A stretch of DNA of 64,000 nt from Ursus arctos (GCF_023065955.2 NW_026622874.1:28471772-28535771), one strand, 5' to 3'; shown: positions 1-10,714, counted from the stretch's first letter. Notes: a model not told the origin generated them from the letters alone. Made by a program: numbers and translations.

Positions 1-629
1 CCCACCCTCCGATCCATCTCTGCTCACACCGCACCAGTGTGGTCCTTCTGCTGTGCCTTTTGCCAGCCCGCACACCCTGACACTGGGCTTCAGTCACAGT
101 GCTCCTGTGTCTCCTGCCTCCCCTGCTCCCCCCGCCCCCCAGCAGTTGTGCGTGGACCCTGCTGCCTGCCTAGTGGTGCTGAGTTTCGGCAGCCCCCATG
201 ATCAGCTCACCAGCTCTGCTGATAAAGCTGCTTCAGCAGTGTTTCAACAAAACCAGACTCCCAACTGCATCATCAGTGGGACTCTTTCTGTACTGGGGGC
301 TGTGCCAAATTAACCTCTGCCTGCCTGCCCACTCACCAGAAGCCATACTCCCCTGGGGCTAAACCCTGCTAAGGCTTTTGAAGCAGGAGAATTCAAAAGA
401 TGTGAGAACCGGATTCCTAGAAATGACTGTGAGAGGTCGTTCAGCCCTGCTTCCTGCCTTCAGCTCCATAATTTGGAGAGGGCCTCCCTTTTAGTGAAGA
501 GATAAGAATCTTCCCCGTCAACTGATGACCCTAAGTAGCACAATTAATACACACTTGGCCCCACACCTTAGACAAGAATAGAAAGGAAAACAAAAGAAAT
601 ATATATATAGCAAGAGAGCAATTCTTTGT
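1..629. other. Unassigned unique sequence
   Basis: No repeat, RNA gene or exon is recognisable. The first 180 bases are C/T-rich. A short AT run lies near 600. The open frame at 53-313 has no family resemblance and no splice context. Confidence 0.5.
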
Positions 630-852
630 TTATGCTAACATTTATTGGGCATGTACTTGGTGCTAGGCCCTGTGCTATATTCTATAATTTAATCCTCGCA
701 TTGTTACCATCAAGTAGGCTCTATGATTCTACCCATTTCCCAGATTTGAGAACTGAGGCACTGAAAGACTAAAGCCCAGGATGTTTGCCTAGTTAAGTGT
801 CAGAGCCAAGACTTACTCCAGCTGCAGAACCTCTTTACCACTAGTCTTCCTC
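630..852 (-). mobile_element. MIR SINE (reverse orientation)
   Basis: The order of landmarks is that of a reversed MIR: 'catttattgggcatgtactt', then 'taatcctcgcattgtta', 'cccatttcccagatttgaga', 'aactgaggca', and a 'gtcagagccaagactt' block. MIRs are ancient tRNA-derived SINEs shared by all mammals. The copy is nearly full length but diverged. Confidence 0.8.
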
Positions 853-1190
853 TACCAGACCTGCTAGACAGGCCGGAAATGCATCTCTGTCCTGACCCAA
901 AACTAACTTCATTGTGTCGCTCGAGCCAGGAGCTAGTCACCGGAAGTCTGAAACATTCAGACAAACACTCCACATGCTTGGGCTCCCGTCTCCCCTGCTT
1001 GTTTAGGTCATGGGTTAGGGTTGGATCCGTCCATCAGCAAGTGGCACTGCCTCGTGCCCTCCACACTGCATGCAGGGATCTGCCACAAATAAACCTCCTG
1101 CCCCGAGTCATGTTCTCATCTCACATCCCACTCATCAACTCCCGTGTGCATGGCTCTGGTTGGCTGTTTGTCTCTATGTGTGTTTAGTTG
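853..1190. other. Unassigned unique sequence
   Basis: No recognisable repeat. The 102-codon open frame starting at 879 has no domain-like features and is taken as chance. Confidence 0.45.
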
Positions 1191-1194
1191 TGCC

Positions 1195-1320
1195 AATTCA
1201 GTCCCCGCCAAGAGGTTTATAAGCTGTACCGGGGCAAAGACCATGTCTCTGCCTTTCTCTGTCTCTCTGTATTACTTCCAGACTGCAAACAGGTTATGCT
1301 CAATAAATACACACAGAAAG
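1195..1320 (+). mobile_element. L2 LINE 3' end fragment
   Basis: The segment has the L2 tail layout: 'ataagctgtaccggggcaaa' (L2 'aagctccatgagggcaggga'-like), 'accatgtctctgc', then 'tatgctcaataaatacac'. It is strongly diverged. Confidence 0.55.
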
Positions 1321-1324
1321 GCTG

Positions 1325-2084
1325 AGTCTACTTATGACCCCAAATCCCTTTGAATTCAGGAGGTAAATATAGGCACAAAGTAACATCAGACAATTACATA
1401 GTGAAAAAAACCCTAGAATGATATATAAATTGGTATCACATATTCCCAAAAAGGTGCATTTGAACCTTCTTCTTCCTTTTCACCAAGTTGTTTGAACAAC
1501 GTAGAATCATGATCCCTCACCGCTACCCATGCTATAAACCCTCCCACCTCCCCAGTGTATAATGCATTTGGTTGCAAAAATAAAGATCAGGGTCAGTGCA
1601 GCTTTGCTCCGAGTCTCTGATTCCCAAGAGGGCAGGAAGCAATATTTCCAAGCAAAATATGGGGCCCTCAAACCATGAGGTCTATAGATTCTTTGCAAAG
1701 CGCTTGTTTGTGTCGAGAAAATTCCAGCCCAATGAGAAACCAGATGGGTAGACGCACCAAATATTGAAGACAGGCCTCAAGGCAAAGCAGACAAACACTC
1801 TCTCTGGTGTACACTAAACTCAGGAGTGATCCTCCAGCCGTTACGAGCAGAGAAATGTCCCACCAGAGTTTTCCAAATAGCAAACTCTTAGTCCGATGAT
1901 TGTTTCTATCATTTGCCATATTTTCTGTCCAAAAGCCTCTCTAGTTCCTACATGGTTAGCAGCTTTTATAGCCCAAGATAAGTGTCCATCCCTTTTAATT
2001 TTCATTGTTGCATCTGTTTTGCCATTTCTCTGCAGCAGGTTGTATCACGACAGAAGGATTAATGAGGAAATGGATGCAAACATT
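1325..2084. other. Unassigned unique sequence
   Basis: No repeat signature is visible. The interval is moderately AT-rich with a few short open frames on both strands, none protein-like. Confidence 0.45.
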
Positions 2085-2530
2085 TTTATTTCAAATAGCA
2101 GCTCTCAGACAAGATCTGGAAAACGGAATCAAGCCATATGATTGTAAAAGAAAAAAAAATCCTTGCCATCCAACTATTGGGCATTTTGCCATTATTTGTG
2201 AATAGCATGTAAATACAAACAACTTAACTGGGGTGGGGGAGAGATGTACATTTTTCATTTGTGTCTGGCTAATCATTTTTTTTTATTATTAATTTGGTCC
2301 CTTTTATTTCACATAAATGTCATCTCAAGCACCAAACATCAACAAATAAGATCGTTTATCTTGCTGGGGAAAGCAAAACATTGCATTGCCATTCAGAGAA
2401 GGCAGCTGACGTCCCTACCGCACCACTAATAAAGAAGGCCTTCAGAACGAAAAATAATCATTTTCTATTACTTTCCACCATGCCTCATCCATAAACACAG
2501 GGCCGCTGGTAATTACATTTAGCGAAGAAG
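2085..2530. promoter_or_regulatory. Candidate conserved non-coding element beside a CpG island
   Basis: AT-rich, free of recognisable repeats, and dense in homeodomain-type cores, such as 'ggctaatcatt' near 2267, 'attattaattt' near 2284 and 'ggtaattacattta' near 2509. It ends about 200 bases before the CpG island at 2740. These are features of vertebrate developmental enhancers. Conservation itself was not tested. It could be plain AT-rich unique DNA. Confidence 0.35.
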
Positions 2531-2739
2531 CATGCTCTGTGTATTACAATTTCCTGAGATGAACAAAACCCTGAAGAACGCCCCAGACCGGGGAGTGGAG
2601 ACGAAGAGCGGGAGGAAAGAGGTGGGCTGCCCTTCCCTCAGGTGCCTCCCTGTGCCATCCAGGGGCAGAGGAGGAAGGAGGGAAGCGAGGATGAAGTTTT
2701 CACATTTTTCTCCTCCCTCTTTTGGCCCGAGCAAAAAGG

Positions 2740-3060
2740 AAAGGAGCGCCGGATTTAGAGGACACAGCCGAGCCACGGAGCAGGGAGGACACGGGCGGAG
2801 CGGCCGGCGCTACCGCGCACGCGCCGCCGGTCGGAGGCCACGCGGAGCCGGCCACGCGGACAGCCGTGTCCCCACGCACGTGCACACGCATCGCGGCGCA
2901 TCGCGGGCAGGGAGGCGGCGTGGCCACGCTGATAAATCCGCCGCAAGTCCCCTGACTCCGCACTTCCCTGTCGCCGAAGCATTTGGCTCGCCTGCCCGCG
3001 CGGCCTCCTTTGCCAAGCAAGGCACTGACTCCACGGGAGAACCGTCCTGTCGATCTCTGC
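2740..3060. promoter_or_regulatory. CpG island (orphan promoter candidate)
   Basis: By hand I count about 40 CpG dinucleotides in 2761-3060, with clusters such as 'cgcacgcgccgccggtcgg' near 2815. The GC content is well above the flanks. No repeat explains it. An intact CpG island in otherwise CpG-poor DNA usually means germline protection from methylation, so a promoter or a Polycomb-type element is plausible. No clear start site or exon is visible. The 228-codon frame 2532-3218 and its minus-strand partners are GC-driven open frames, not convincing coding sequence. Confidence 0.75.
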
Positions 3061-4459
3061 AGGAATATAAGACCTTTTTTTTCCAAGGAAAATGTTCCCC
3101 AACTCTGCAAGGGAGGTCAGCAGTACATCTCCAACTCTGGCCTGTCTTTTTAATACCCTACAATAGCTCGGTTGGACTGAGACCAGCTGTTGGTACATTA
3201 CCATTTGTAAATGCTTAAAACAGCTACTCCTTGTTTTCTTGGCAACACTGACTGTGGAGGGGGAAAAAAAAAAACTAGCTCCAGCCACTTCCATTCAAAC
3301 ATTAAGAACCACTGACTGCCAGCTTTGGCATTCACCAGCCATTGTTTGCTCAGCTCTCTTCAACAAGTTTCTCGTCCCCCCACTATTCCACCACACACCC
3401 CTCCATATAAAAAGAGAAAGAAAGAAAATCAGCAGAGAATGTTCTGGTCCCCGTGGTCCTGACTCTAGTTCACAACAATCATGTAGTTAGTCTTCTCTGA
3501 AAGAAGATAGAGAAGCTGAAATGAACGCTCTTTGTTTGGGTCTTTTCTTTTATCTGGTTTTGTCCCCTCTCCTCCTGGCCAGGCTGGTGAATCATCTTAC
3601 AGGCGCTGGGCCGAAGATCAGCATCTTCCAGATGACCATGAGATTTTCCCAGCGGCCCCCTTCCCCTTTCTCCGCTCTGAATGCGTGCGGTAAGGGCATC
3701 ACCTTTCCCAGGGCTAGCATAGGACCCCAGCCAGGGAGATGAGTCGGGGGTGACAGGGACATGGCCAAAATCTAAGCCATCCCCTTCAGGTGGGGGCCAC
3801 TGTGAAGAAAGACTCTTGATTTGGGGCTACCTCTCATTTCACCAAAGCCCTTGGGTTTTCATTTGCAAGAAGAGTCAAACTCCCAAAGTCAATACTTTGG
3901 TCATGAAAACAAGTGAGGAATTGCACGAAGAACGTGCAAGGCCCTTTCCTGCTCCCGGTGCCCAGCAGGACATCTGCTGGCTGGGGTGGCCTCCAGGGCC
4001 ACGTGCCCATCCCACGGCCGCGCTCCGCCTGCCTCAAGCTCTACAGCCCAGGAGAACAGGCGTTGACGTGCCCAGGGCTGCCGTGGCTGGAACAATAGGC
4101 TCCGTGTGCCACGTCCCTGCTCTCGTGCCCTTCTGTTCGATGGCCTCCCCCACCAAGGGCAGTGGTGGCTGCATCTGTCCTTGCTCCTTTAGTGGGGTTT
4201 CTGGGCACAAGAGGTCTGTCAGCATCACATACGCTCTTGGAACGCAGTGATTTCAAGTAGCCAAATGTTGCAGCAGGGTTGAAATTCCAGCTCGGAAGCT
4301 CCAAGTGGAAGAAGAGCACCGGAACCTGGGCCCACAAGGACCAGAGTTTTGGGGGGTAATTTGGCCTGAGATTAAACAGTCCTGTCCGGTGTTATGGAAA
4401 TGTTATACAGCCAGTTCTTTACGCAGAGGGAGGGAACCCAGAAAGCCTGGGCTATGGTC
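3061..4459. other. Unassigned sequence downstream of the CpG island
   Basis: No repeats are recognised. A non-repetitive stretch at 3120-3260 with 'ttttcttggcaac' near 3236 (resembling half of an RFX X-box) could be part of the promoter-flanking element. From 3740 onward the sequence is GC-richer with nothing identifiable. Confidence 0.4.
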
Positions 4460-4640
4460 TAGCAGCATAAGAAAGCATTGGGACACACAGGCAGGAGGAC
4501 TGGACGTGAACCCCCACTCTGCCACTGGCCAGGTCAGCCACAGAGACATTCGTGTCATGTCTCAGGGTGTGGATTGTCTCATCTGTAAAAATCTAGAAGT
4601 TGGATTGGACAGTTGCCTGGGTCCCTTCAGTTCTAGAAGC
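4460..4640 (+). mobile_element. MIR SINE, degraded
   Basis: Contains 'gtgaacccccactctgccac' followed by 'ggattgtctcatctgtaaaa', matching the central and 'cctcatctgtaaaatgg' parts of MIR. Edges are uncertain. Confidence 0.5.
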
Positions 4641-4762
4641 CTGTGCCTTTGCCTTCCTAATTTTCTTTAGCTTCAGCTACTACAAGTTCGGGATTGCCCC
4701 ACTGTCAAGACACCCAGTGTACAGAAACTCAAACACTGAATTCGAAGTTTCCTTTAGGAAGT

Positions 4763-4890
4763 AAACTCTCTTGGGTGTTATACACAACTAATGAATCATC
4801 GAGCCTTACACTGGAAACCAGGGATGTACTGTATGGTGACTAACATAATATAATAAAAATCATTATAAATAAAAAAAAAGAAACTCTCTT
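4763..4890 (+). mobile_element. L1 3' end with target-site duplication
   Basis: A short, severely 5'-truncated L1 (4773-4880) with the carnivore L1 tail wording 'tgtatggtgactaacataat' and an A-rich end. It is flanked by the direct repeat 'aaactctctt' at 4763-4772 and 4881-4890. The exact TSD shows a bona fide target-primed insertion, probably carnivore-era. Confidence 0.85.
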
Positions 4891-4984
4891 AATACATTTG
4901 ATATCAGATTTACAGAAATCGGTTTATGCTCAACTTTTCAGGAAAAGACTGTAAATTCTTTGAACTGAATCAGACTCGATTCAT

Positions 4985-5060
4985 TTGTGTCTGATTCAGC
5001 TTACAGTTCCCAGGCCCACCATAGCGGCTGGCACACGGCAGGCTCATGATGAATCGTGTT
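4985..5060 (+). mobile_element. L2 LINE 3' tail fragment
   Basis: 'ggctggcacacggcaggctc' followed by 'atgatgaatcgtgttgttga' resembles the L2 'tggcacatagtaggtgctca...ttgttgaatga' terminus. Confidence 0.5.
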
Positions 5061-5394
5061 GTTGAATGGGACAAATTCGATATGCAGAGCGGGGTCGGTC
5101 GTGAGGCAGCGCAGAGGACTTGTGAAAACCAAAGTGGTGGGAACTGGTCAGTCTGAGACTAAAAACTGGGCAATTTACAAAGCAGATAATTCACCTGCAG
5201 TTAATTGGAAGCCAGGCAATTGCAATAAAAGTTAAAACACTTAAATCTATGGGTTTTACTAAACCTTGCAATGTACTTACTAATACCAACACATTCGTCA
5301 GTCTAGCATTTTGAGCACAAATCCCTCCAGCAAATCTGTGGCCGATAAGCCCCCTCCACAGAACTTTGGGACATCCGGATTAACTGTCTATTGG
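5061..5394. other. Unassigned unique sequence
   Basis: AT-richer than its surroundings, with no recognisable repeat or gene. Confidence 0.4.
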
Positions 5395-5515
5395 ACCCTC
5401 TTCACACTTGCTTAACGGTCCCCTTCCTGGACTGAACATTCTCTATAGGCTGAGACTGTGTCTACCTTGTCCATGTTGGATTCCCAGAGCTTTTGCCGTG
5501 TAGGGTGGTCCTGGG
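5395..5515 (+). mobile_element. L2 LINE fragment
   Basis: 'ataggctgagactgtgtcta' and the following 'ttccttgtcc'-type wording match the region upstream of the L2 tail. Highly diverged. Confidence 0.4.
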
Positions 5516-5519
5516 CACA

Positions 5520-5606
5520 TTTCTTAGCTCTTCTGTGCCTCGCTTTCCTCCCCCTCTAAAGCGGAGAAAACGGTAGTACCACCCCCGTGGGGTTGTGAGG
5601 AAGAAG
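5520..5606 (+). mobile_element. MIR SINE fragment
   Basis: 'cttctgtgcctcgctttcct' then 'ctctaaagcggagaaaacgg' then 'tggggttgtgagga' follow the 3' half of MIR in order. Confidence 0.6.
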
Positions 5607-5795
5607 AACCCCCCACTTCGCACTGCACGCACCGCGGTTGTATCCCCGTACCCCACCTCGTGGGGCGCAGACACTGTCTCCCCCGGGACGTCTTTCGCCG
5701 TCATCGCTCCCGGTCCGTGTTGGCTACTACTGCGGCTGTGGCTGCGGCAGACCCCACTGCGGAGGGGTCACATTCCTGCCTCCACGGCAGCGTGA
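5590..5795. other. CpG-rich patch
   Basis: Roughly 19 CpGs in about 190 bases. It is shorter and weaker than the islands at 2740 and 8840, and is sandwiched between MIR remnants. It may be GC-biased old DNA rather than a promoter. Confidence 0.4.
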
Positions 5796-6252
5796 TATAG
5801 TAGAACGATTTGGATGCCAGTTAGAACCCGGTTCAAGCTCAGCCGTGCCCGTGTGGGTTCTAGACCCATTTAGCCCCCACGAAACATGAAGCACGACCCA
5901 AGCAGTAAAGCATGTGACTTAGAGCCCGCCTGGTTTAAATCCCTGCCCCAGCACCACGAACTGTGCGACCTTGAGCCAGTTACTTCACAGAGCCCCGCTC
6001 CGAGGGCCTCATCTGTAAAGGGGATGACACCACGATGCGCCTCATGGGATTTCCGTGGGGACCAAGGGGGGCTACACACGTACCTGGACACCTCCAAGTG
6101 TGCAGTCGACGCTAGCTCTTGTCATCGTCTTCCTTGTCTGTAGACCGGGGATGGCGGTACCTATTGGGGGGATGGGTAGAGAGTTGAGTGAAGGGACACG
6201 TGTGGCATACAGAGCACAGGTCTGGCACATAGTCAGCTCCCAATAAATGGCA
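5796..6252 (+). mobile_element. MIR SINE interrupted by a second MIR
   Basis: A MIR 5' part (5796-5875, 'tagaacccggttcaagctca') and a 3' part (about 6120-6252, 'tcttccttgtctgtaga' to 'tcccaataaatgg') bracket another MIR (about 5885-6110: 'gcatgtgacttagagcccgc', 'tgcgaccttgagccagttac', 'cctcatctgtaaaggggatg'). The order fits one MIR inserted into another of the same orientation. Two neighbouring partial copies are the alternative. Confidence 0.65.
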
Positions 6253-6284
6253 ATCCCCTCCCCCTCCCATGCCTCCCTCTGTCT

Positions 6285-6480
6285 GTACCTCAGATCAAAA
6301 AGGCCTCACCTTGCCCCTATAAGGCCTCACCTTACTCCTACCTTCCAAAGACCCCAACCATCATCACACCCACTAAAATCCTACCTCCTCCACAAGCCTT
6401 CCCAGATTCATCTAAAAGCATCCCCAGCCTTTTCTCAGTGTAGCCAGGGAGGGTCCTCGGCTCTCTCTGCCCTTCCCCCC
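6285..6480 (+). mobile_element. L2 LINE fragment, degraded
   Basis: A pyrimidine-rich stretch with 'ctacctcctccacaagcctt' and 'cccagattcatct', typical of L2 before its 3' UTR. Weak match. Confidence 0.4.
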
Positions 6481-6524
6481 ACCCCAGCCTCGTATCCTTC
6501 TACCTCATAGACCACAAATACTTG

Positions 6525-7095
6525 AGAAAGACTTGGATACTGTTTTCCTTACTATGTACCAAACACTGTGCTAAGATTTCTATTTTTATCTCGTTTAATC
6601 CCCCTGTGTTAGTCAACTTGAGCTGCCACCACAAAGCACCACAGACTGGGGGGCTTAAACAACAGACATTTATTTTCTCATGGTTGACGTCCAAGATGAG
6701 AGTTCCAGGCAATTCGGTGTCTACTGGGAGCTCTTGTCTCGGCTTGTAGATGGCCACCTTCTCACGATATCCTCACATGGCCTTTCCTCTGAGCATGCAC
6801 AGAAAGAGAGTGAGCTCTCTGGCGCCTCTTCCCTTTAGGATAAGGGCCCTACCTGTATAATCTCACTTAACCCTAATTACTTCCTTGGAGACCCCATCCC
6901 CAAATATAGCCACACTGGGAATTAAGGCTTCAACATATGAATTTGGGGCAGAAACAAACACTCAATTCATAACACACCCCAATAATCCTTTGAAGTGGGT
7001 TTGGAGTTCATTGATGAGGATATAGAATCTTTGCCCCGGGTCACACAGCCAATAAGTGGGTGGCCACCTGCTTCCAGAGCCTGAGTCTTCAGAGC
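6525..7095 (-). mobile_element. MIR SINE (reverse) split by an LTR
   Basis: Left part 6525-6606 ('taccaaacactgtgctaaga', 'tctcgtttaatccc') and right part 6979-7095 ('ccgggtcacacagccaataa', 'cttccagagcctgagtct') form one reversed MIR. The MaLR LTR at 6607-6978 sits between them. Confidence 0.75.
6607..6978 (-). mobile_element. MaLR LTR (MLT1/MST group), reverse orientation
   Basis: Reads in reverse order from 'gtgttagtcaacttgagctg', 'caccacagactgg', 'taaacaacagacatttattt', 'tagatggccaccttctc', 'tcctcacatggcctttcct' to 'caacatatgaatttgg'. This is the reverse complement of the MaLR solo-LTR layout. It is an ERVL-related non-autonomous retroelement relic with no coding sequence. It interrupts a MIR, so the MIR is older. 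Confidence 0.85.
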
Positions 7096-7099
7096 CTTC

Positions 7100-7288
7100 C
7101 CAAAGACCAACACTTGACAGAAGAGCCTCGTGCACGCCACAGCACGTGGACATGAGCTCCTCAAGAGCACCTCAGGGGCAGAGGAGATCCAGAATAAAGG
7201 GGGCTTCTAGTGGGATGGGAGGGCTCTGGAAACTCCCTCCCACCTCAAACTTTAAGGAAGGTTATACTTGACATCATAAAAACCTGTT
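7100..7288. other. Unassigned short interval
   Basis: Nothing recognisable between the MIR remnant and the SINE. Confidence 0.35.
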
Positions 7289-7290
7289 TG

Positions 7291-7488
7291 TGGGGCACCT
7301 GGGTGGCTCTTGATTTCGGCTCAGGTCATGATCTCAGGTCATGAGATCCAAGCCCTCCATCAGGCCCTGACCTGGGTGTAGAACCCTCCTGGGATTCTCT
7401 CTCTCCCTCTGCCTCTGCCCCTCCCCCTGCCTGCCTCCCTCTCTCCCCCACTCTCTCCCCCTCCCTTAAAACAAACAAACAAAAAACT
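7291..7488 (+). mobile_element. CAN-SINE (tRNA-Lys-derived)
   Basis: Head 'gggcacctgggtggctct', then a body with 'ctcaggtcatgatctcagg', a CT-rich middle (7395-7465) and an A-rich end with 'aaacaaacaaac'. The pol III A-box region is shortened: the usual 'cagtcggttaagcgtc' is missing after 'ggctc'. No clear TSD. Confidence 0.9.
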
Positions 7489-7499
7489 ATATTGCTTGC

Positions 7500-7645
7500 A
7501 GAAAATGTCTTTTCACATATTCATTCAACAAACAACCTGCGATGTGTCCAACATTGCTTTTGGTGCTGGGCATCCAGTCGTGAACAAAGCAGACCAGCTC
7601 TTTGCTCTCAGGGAACTCTCAGTGCACTTAAGTGTTATAGACAAC
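7500..7645 (-). mobile_element. L2 LINE 3' end, reverse orientation
   Basis: 'cacatattcattcaacaaac', 'ggtgctgggcatccagtcgt', 'gaacaaagcagacc' and 'ctcagggaactctcagtg' follow the reverse complement of the L2 3' UTR in order. Confidence 0.75.
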
Positions 7646-7879
7646 CATTCAGCCACAATCCAGGGCCAAAAGTGGGGCCAGCACTCTGTAGGACATATAA
7701 CCCAGCTTTGGGGCTCTGCTGGGCTAGAAGGAAAAGCCTGTGTTCGTTCTAGAATAACACACTTTGCTTTTGCATTGACAATGCTTAAACACCAACCTGA
7801 CACGTGAAAATAAACAAAATGGCCAATGTGATTATTTGATTGACTTCACCATAACAGAGGTTAGGAATGCTGAGTCCTG

Positions 7880-8010
7880 CCTTCTCCAGAATGGCCTCAA
7901 TTCAATCCATTTTGCTAGACCTTCACTGCCTACCTACCAGGGGTAAAGCCTCATGCTAGGCACTGGGCAAGCATTTGGGAGAATATTGAAGAGAAGGGCC
8001 CTCGCAGCAA
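7880..8010 (-). mobile_element. L2 LINE fragment, reverse orientation
   Basis: 'cctcatgctaggcactgggc' followed by 'aagagaagggccctcgcagc' resembles the reversed L2 tail. Confidence 0.5.
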
Positions 8011-8839
8011 GAAAATGGCTCTGTCAGCAATTAAAGAAAAAAAAAAAAGGCCTATGCCTTTGGATCGCTTTGATGGCTGACCTCTGAGATGAAAACCAAA
8101 CTCAGACCTCAGCCTTCACCTTGACTTGGCCCACTGAAGGTCAGCAACCCCTCCTGCCCTCCCAGCCTGAGCTGGAGAGGTGAGAGGAAAAGACAGAAGG
8201 GTTTATTATACCACCCAGGCCACGCCTGCCAAGTTCTCCCCACAACCGCTTCAAAAAAAAAAAAAAAAAAAGATGGAGTGAAAGGGAATTGGAAAAATGG
8301 AACCCCCTACATCCCAGAAATATTACTTTCATGAGCTGTATGAATTATTTAACAGACAGCTGAAAAGACCAAACTCAACAGAAGAATACAAAAAAACAGC
8401 TCGGTACAGACACCTTCCCCGAAGCCCATGACAATGAAATGTATTTTATGCCACAGATCAACGTGCCAGAGAAGGAGGCTTCAGAGACAGATGCCCACAG
8501 GGATCATTAGCCCCTTATCTCTCAACCCTTTGCCACCAGCATCCAGATCTCTGAGCCTGGGCAACCCAGGGGGAGAGGAGCTGAAAAGTGTGTATATTGT
8601 AAGTGTTGGTTAAACAACCCCACCGTATTCTTATTTGCTGGAGGTTTTAGGGAGCAGATGTAGGACTGGCAGGGCTTGGAGCTGGCGATATTGTTCTAGC
8701 TCACTCGGAGCCAACAGGGAAGGGAGAAAAAAAAAAAAAAAAAAAAGCCACACGCACAAACACAAAAAAGCTGCATTTGGTGTGTGCGCCTGGGTGTGCG
8801 TGCTCGCTCTGTGCATTCACTCGTCCAAGGCTCCTCAAC
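8011..8839. other. Unassigned sequence with two poly-A tracts
   Basis: Poly-A runs lie near 8254-8271 and 8727-8746. Neither is preceded by a recognisable retroelement body. The segment is otherwise unique-looking. The poly-A runs generate several poly-Phe-containing open frames on the minus strand that are artefacts. Confidence 0.4.
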
Positions 8840-9480
8840 GTGGAGCTGACCGACGCAAAACGAGGCTTGGGGCCGGGCCAAGAGAAGCACAACTTCTCCC
8901 AGGAGCTGCGTGCACCAGGGCGCCCGTCCTGGGCGGCGGCGCTGCAAGCCTCCGGGCCGCAGGCGCGAGGGGGCTGGGGCGACCGCGCGCCCACCGCGGG
9001 CTGGGTGCTCGGCGTTGCTAGAGAAAGGGCAAACAAATGGAGACCCAGCTCTAAAGGCGGCCAGCAGCAGTGAGGCAGTGCTGCAGCTGCCAGGCAATAA
9101 CTTAGATAGTTACAGCTGCCATCACCTAGTTCATGCAAGCTTTTTAATATCTTTTGGCAGCTCTCGGTGTCACAGCACAAAGGGAGAGTTGGCACTTCGC
9201 AGCACACTTTGTTTGACATAACTGTAGGCAGGACCCAGCTGATACCTTCAGTAATGTGGATGGGTTTGCTCTTAAGGTGCGTTTGAGCAGATCAAACGGT
9301 CTTCCCCCCACCCCGCCTCTCTCTCCCCTCCCGCCCCCTCCTGCTCGCGTCCGGGGCACGTACCACCGCTAAATCACACGTTGGGAACGAGACCAGAGGA
9401 ACGGGAGGACTCGGCGGGTGCAACATAAGGTTGGCCCCAGAAGCAGCCAGCGAAGGAGGAGAGGAAAGCAACGTGCGGAA
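8840..9480. promoter_or_regulatory. CpG-rich block with an embedded non-repetitive element
   Basis: About 22 CpGs in 8841-9020 (for example 'gcgaccgcgcgcccaccgc' near 8979) and another cluster in 9290-9420. Between them, 9050-9290 is repeat-free with E-box and homeodomain-like words such as 'ctgcagctgcc' near 9081 and 'gttacagctgcc' near 9109. The pattern fits a promoter or Polycomb-type CpG island with a conserved flank. No exon or transcription start can be assigned. Confidence 0.55.
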
Positions 9481-10226
9481 GACAGGGAGCAAAAGGGAAG
9501 GGGAAAGGAGGAGAGAAAAATAGACACTGTGTTCCAGAACTCTCCCCAAGCCTTCACCAGGAGCCTCTCGGTCCCTGCTTGCCTGCCGCCGGGCTCACAG
9601 TGCTTTTGAGAAATCAGAACACCATCATCTTGCTTCCTGCGCCTCCCTCTTTAAACTTATTCATACCTTGCCAACCCCAAGCCCCCAGTCCCACCTTCCC
9701 AGAAACCCGGTTTGCTCCAGGTATCTCCCTGCCCTGTGTGACTCTTCCAAGGGCCAACAGAGAAGAAAGCACTTCGCAGAAGCGCTTCCCAAGCCTAGGG
9801 AGTTGTCATGACAATTCTCTGTGATCCCTCCGCCGAGCCAGGCATCCTTGTTTGGCAGATCCAGGAGCCTTGCTGGGACTTAGAGAAATAGTCTTCTCTA
9901 AGACCCCGCCGCACAGATGGGCTTGGAGCAGACACGCGGGCGGAGGAGGAGCAGAAGACAAGCACAGGGACGCGAGAGGAAGGACAGGCTGGTGGACACT
10001 CCGCCCCGGCCGAGCTGCGCCTGGTGGGGACATTTAGACCCGGAGTGGGAGTCATCCCTGCTCTGTCTTAGCACCGCTCTTTCCACCCCACAGCACGTTC
10101 CCTTTGTGTATCCTTCCAAATAGTGGCTCTGGTTGCCTGCTGGATGCCTTGGAAAAGGCCACCAGGAAGGCAGGCACAGAGAGGAAGCCATGACAATTAT
10201 CAAGGCTGATGACCGGCTCCTGTTGG
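9481..10226. other. Unassigned sequence with CpG patches
   Basis: No repeats identified. A minor CpG cluster lies at about 9905-10045 ('cacgcgggcggaggagg'). Short open frames show no protein resemblance. Confidence 0.4.
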
Positions 10227-10712
10227 TTGGGATATTAGTTTTCTCAAGCTGTGGTAACAAAAAGTATCATAAACCGGGCAGTTTCTACTATAGAAACGTG
10301 TTGTCTCACAGACCTGGAGCCTAGAAGGCCAGAATCCAGGTGTTGGTAGGGTCGGTCCCTTCTGAGGACACTGAGGGAGTCTCTGTTCCTTGCTTCCCTC
10401 CTAGCTTCTGGCGGTTTGCTGGCAGTCTCCAGAGTTCCTTGACTTATAGATGCAAACCCCTGATCTCTCTCTTCATCTTCACAGGACACGCTTCCCATGC
10501 TTGTGCTGTCTGTGTGCTCAAATGTCCCCTTTTTATAAAGATACCAGTCACACCGGGTTCGGGGCCCACCCTATTCCAATACGACCTCATCTTAACTAAT
10601 TATATCTGCAACAACCTTATTTCCAAACCAGGTCACATTCTGAGGCACTGGGGGTTAGGACTTCACCATATGAATTTAGGGGCGGGGAGATACAATTCAA
10701 TCTAGAACAGGT
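10227..10712 (-). mobile_element. MaLR LTR (MLT1-like), reverse orientation
   Basis: Starts 'gatattagttttctcaagct' and 'gtggtaacaaaaagtatcat', passes 'tctcacagacctggagcc', and ends 'cttcaccatatgaatttagg' with 'gatacaattcaatctagaac'. The order is that of a reversed MLT1-type LTR and the copy is nearly complete, with no coding content. The middle is longer and more diverged than usual. Confidence 0.8.
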
Positions 10713-10714
10713 GG

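Noticed and set aside
2532..3218. 228-codon plus-strand open frame, with minus-strand frames 2700-3110 and 2755-3294
   Set aside because: Open frames on several strands at once over a CpG island are expected from high GC. The translation is Arg/Gly/Ala-rich with no domain, and no splice or start context supports one frame.
8727..8746. Poly-A tail of a processed pseudogene
   Set aside because: No upstream exon-like or gene-like sequence and no matching TSDs could be found.
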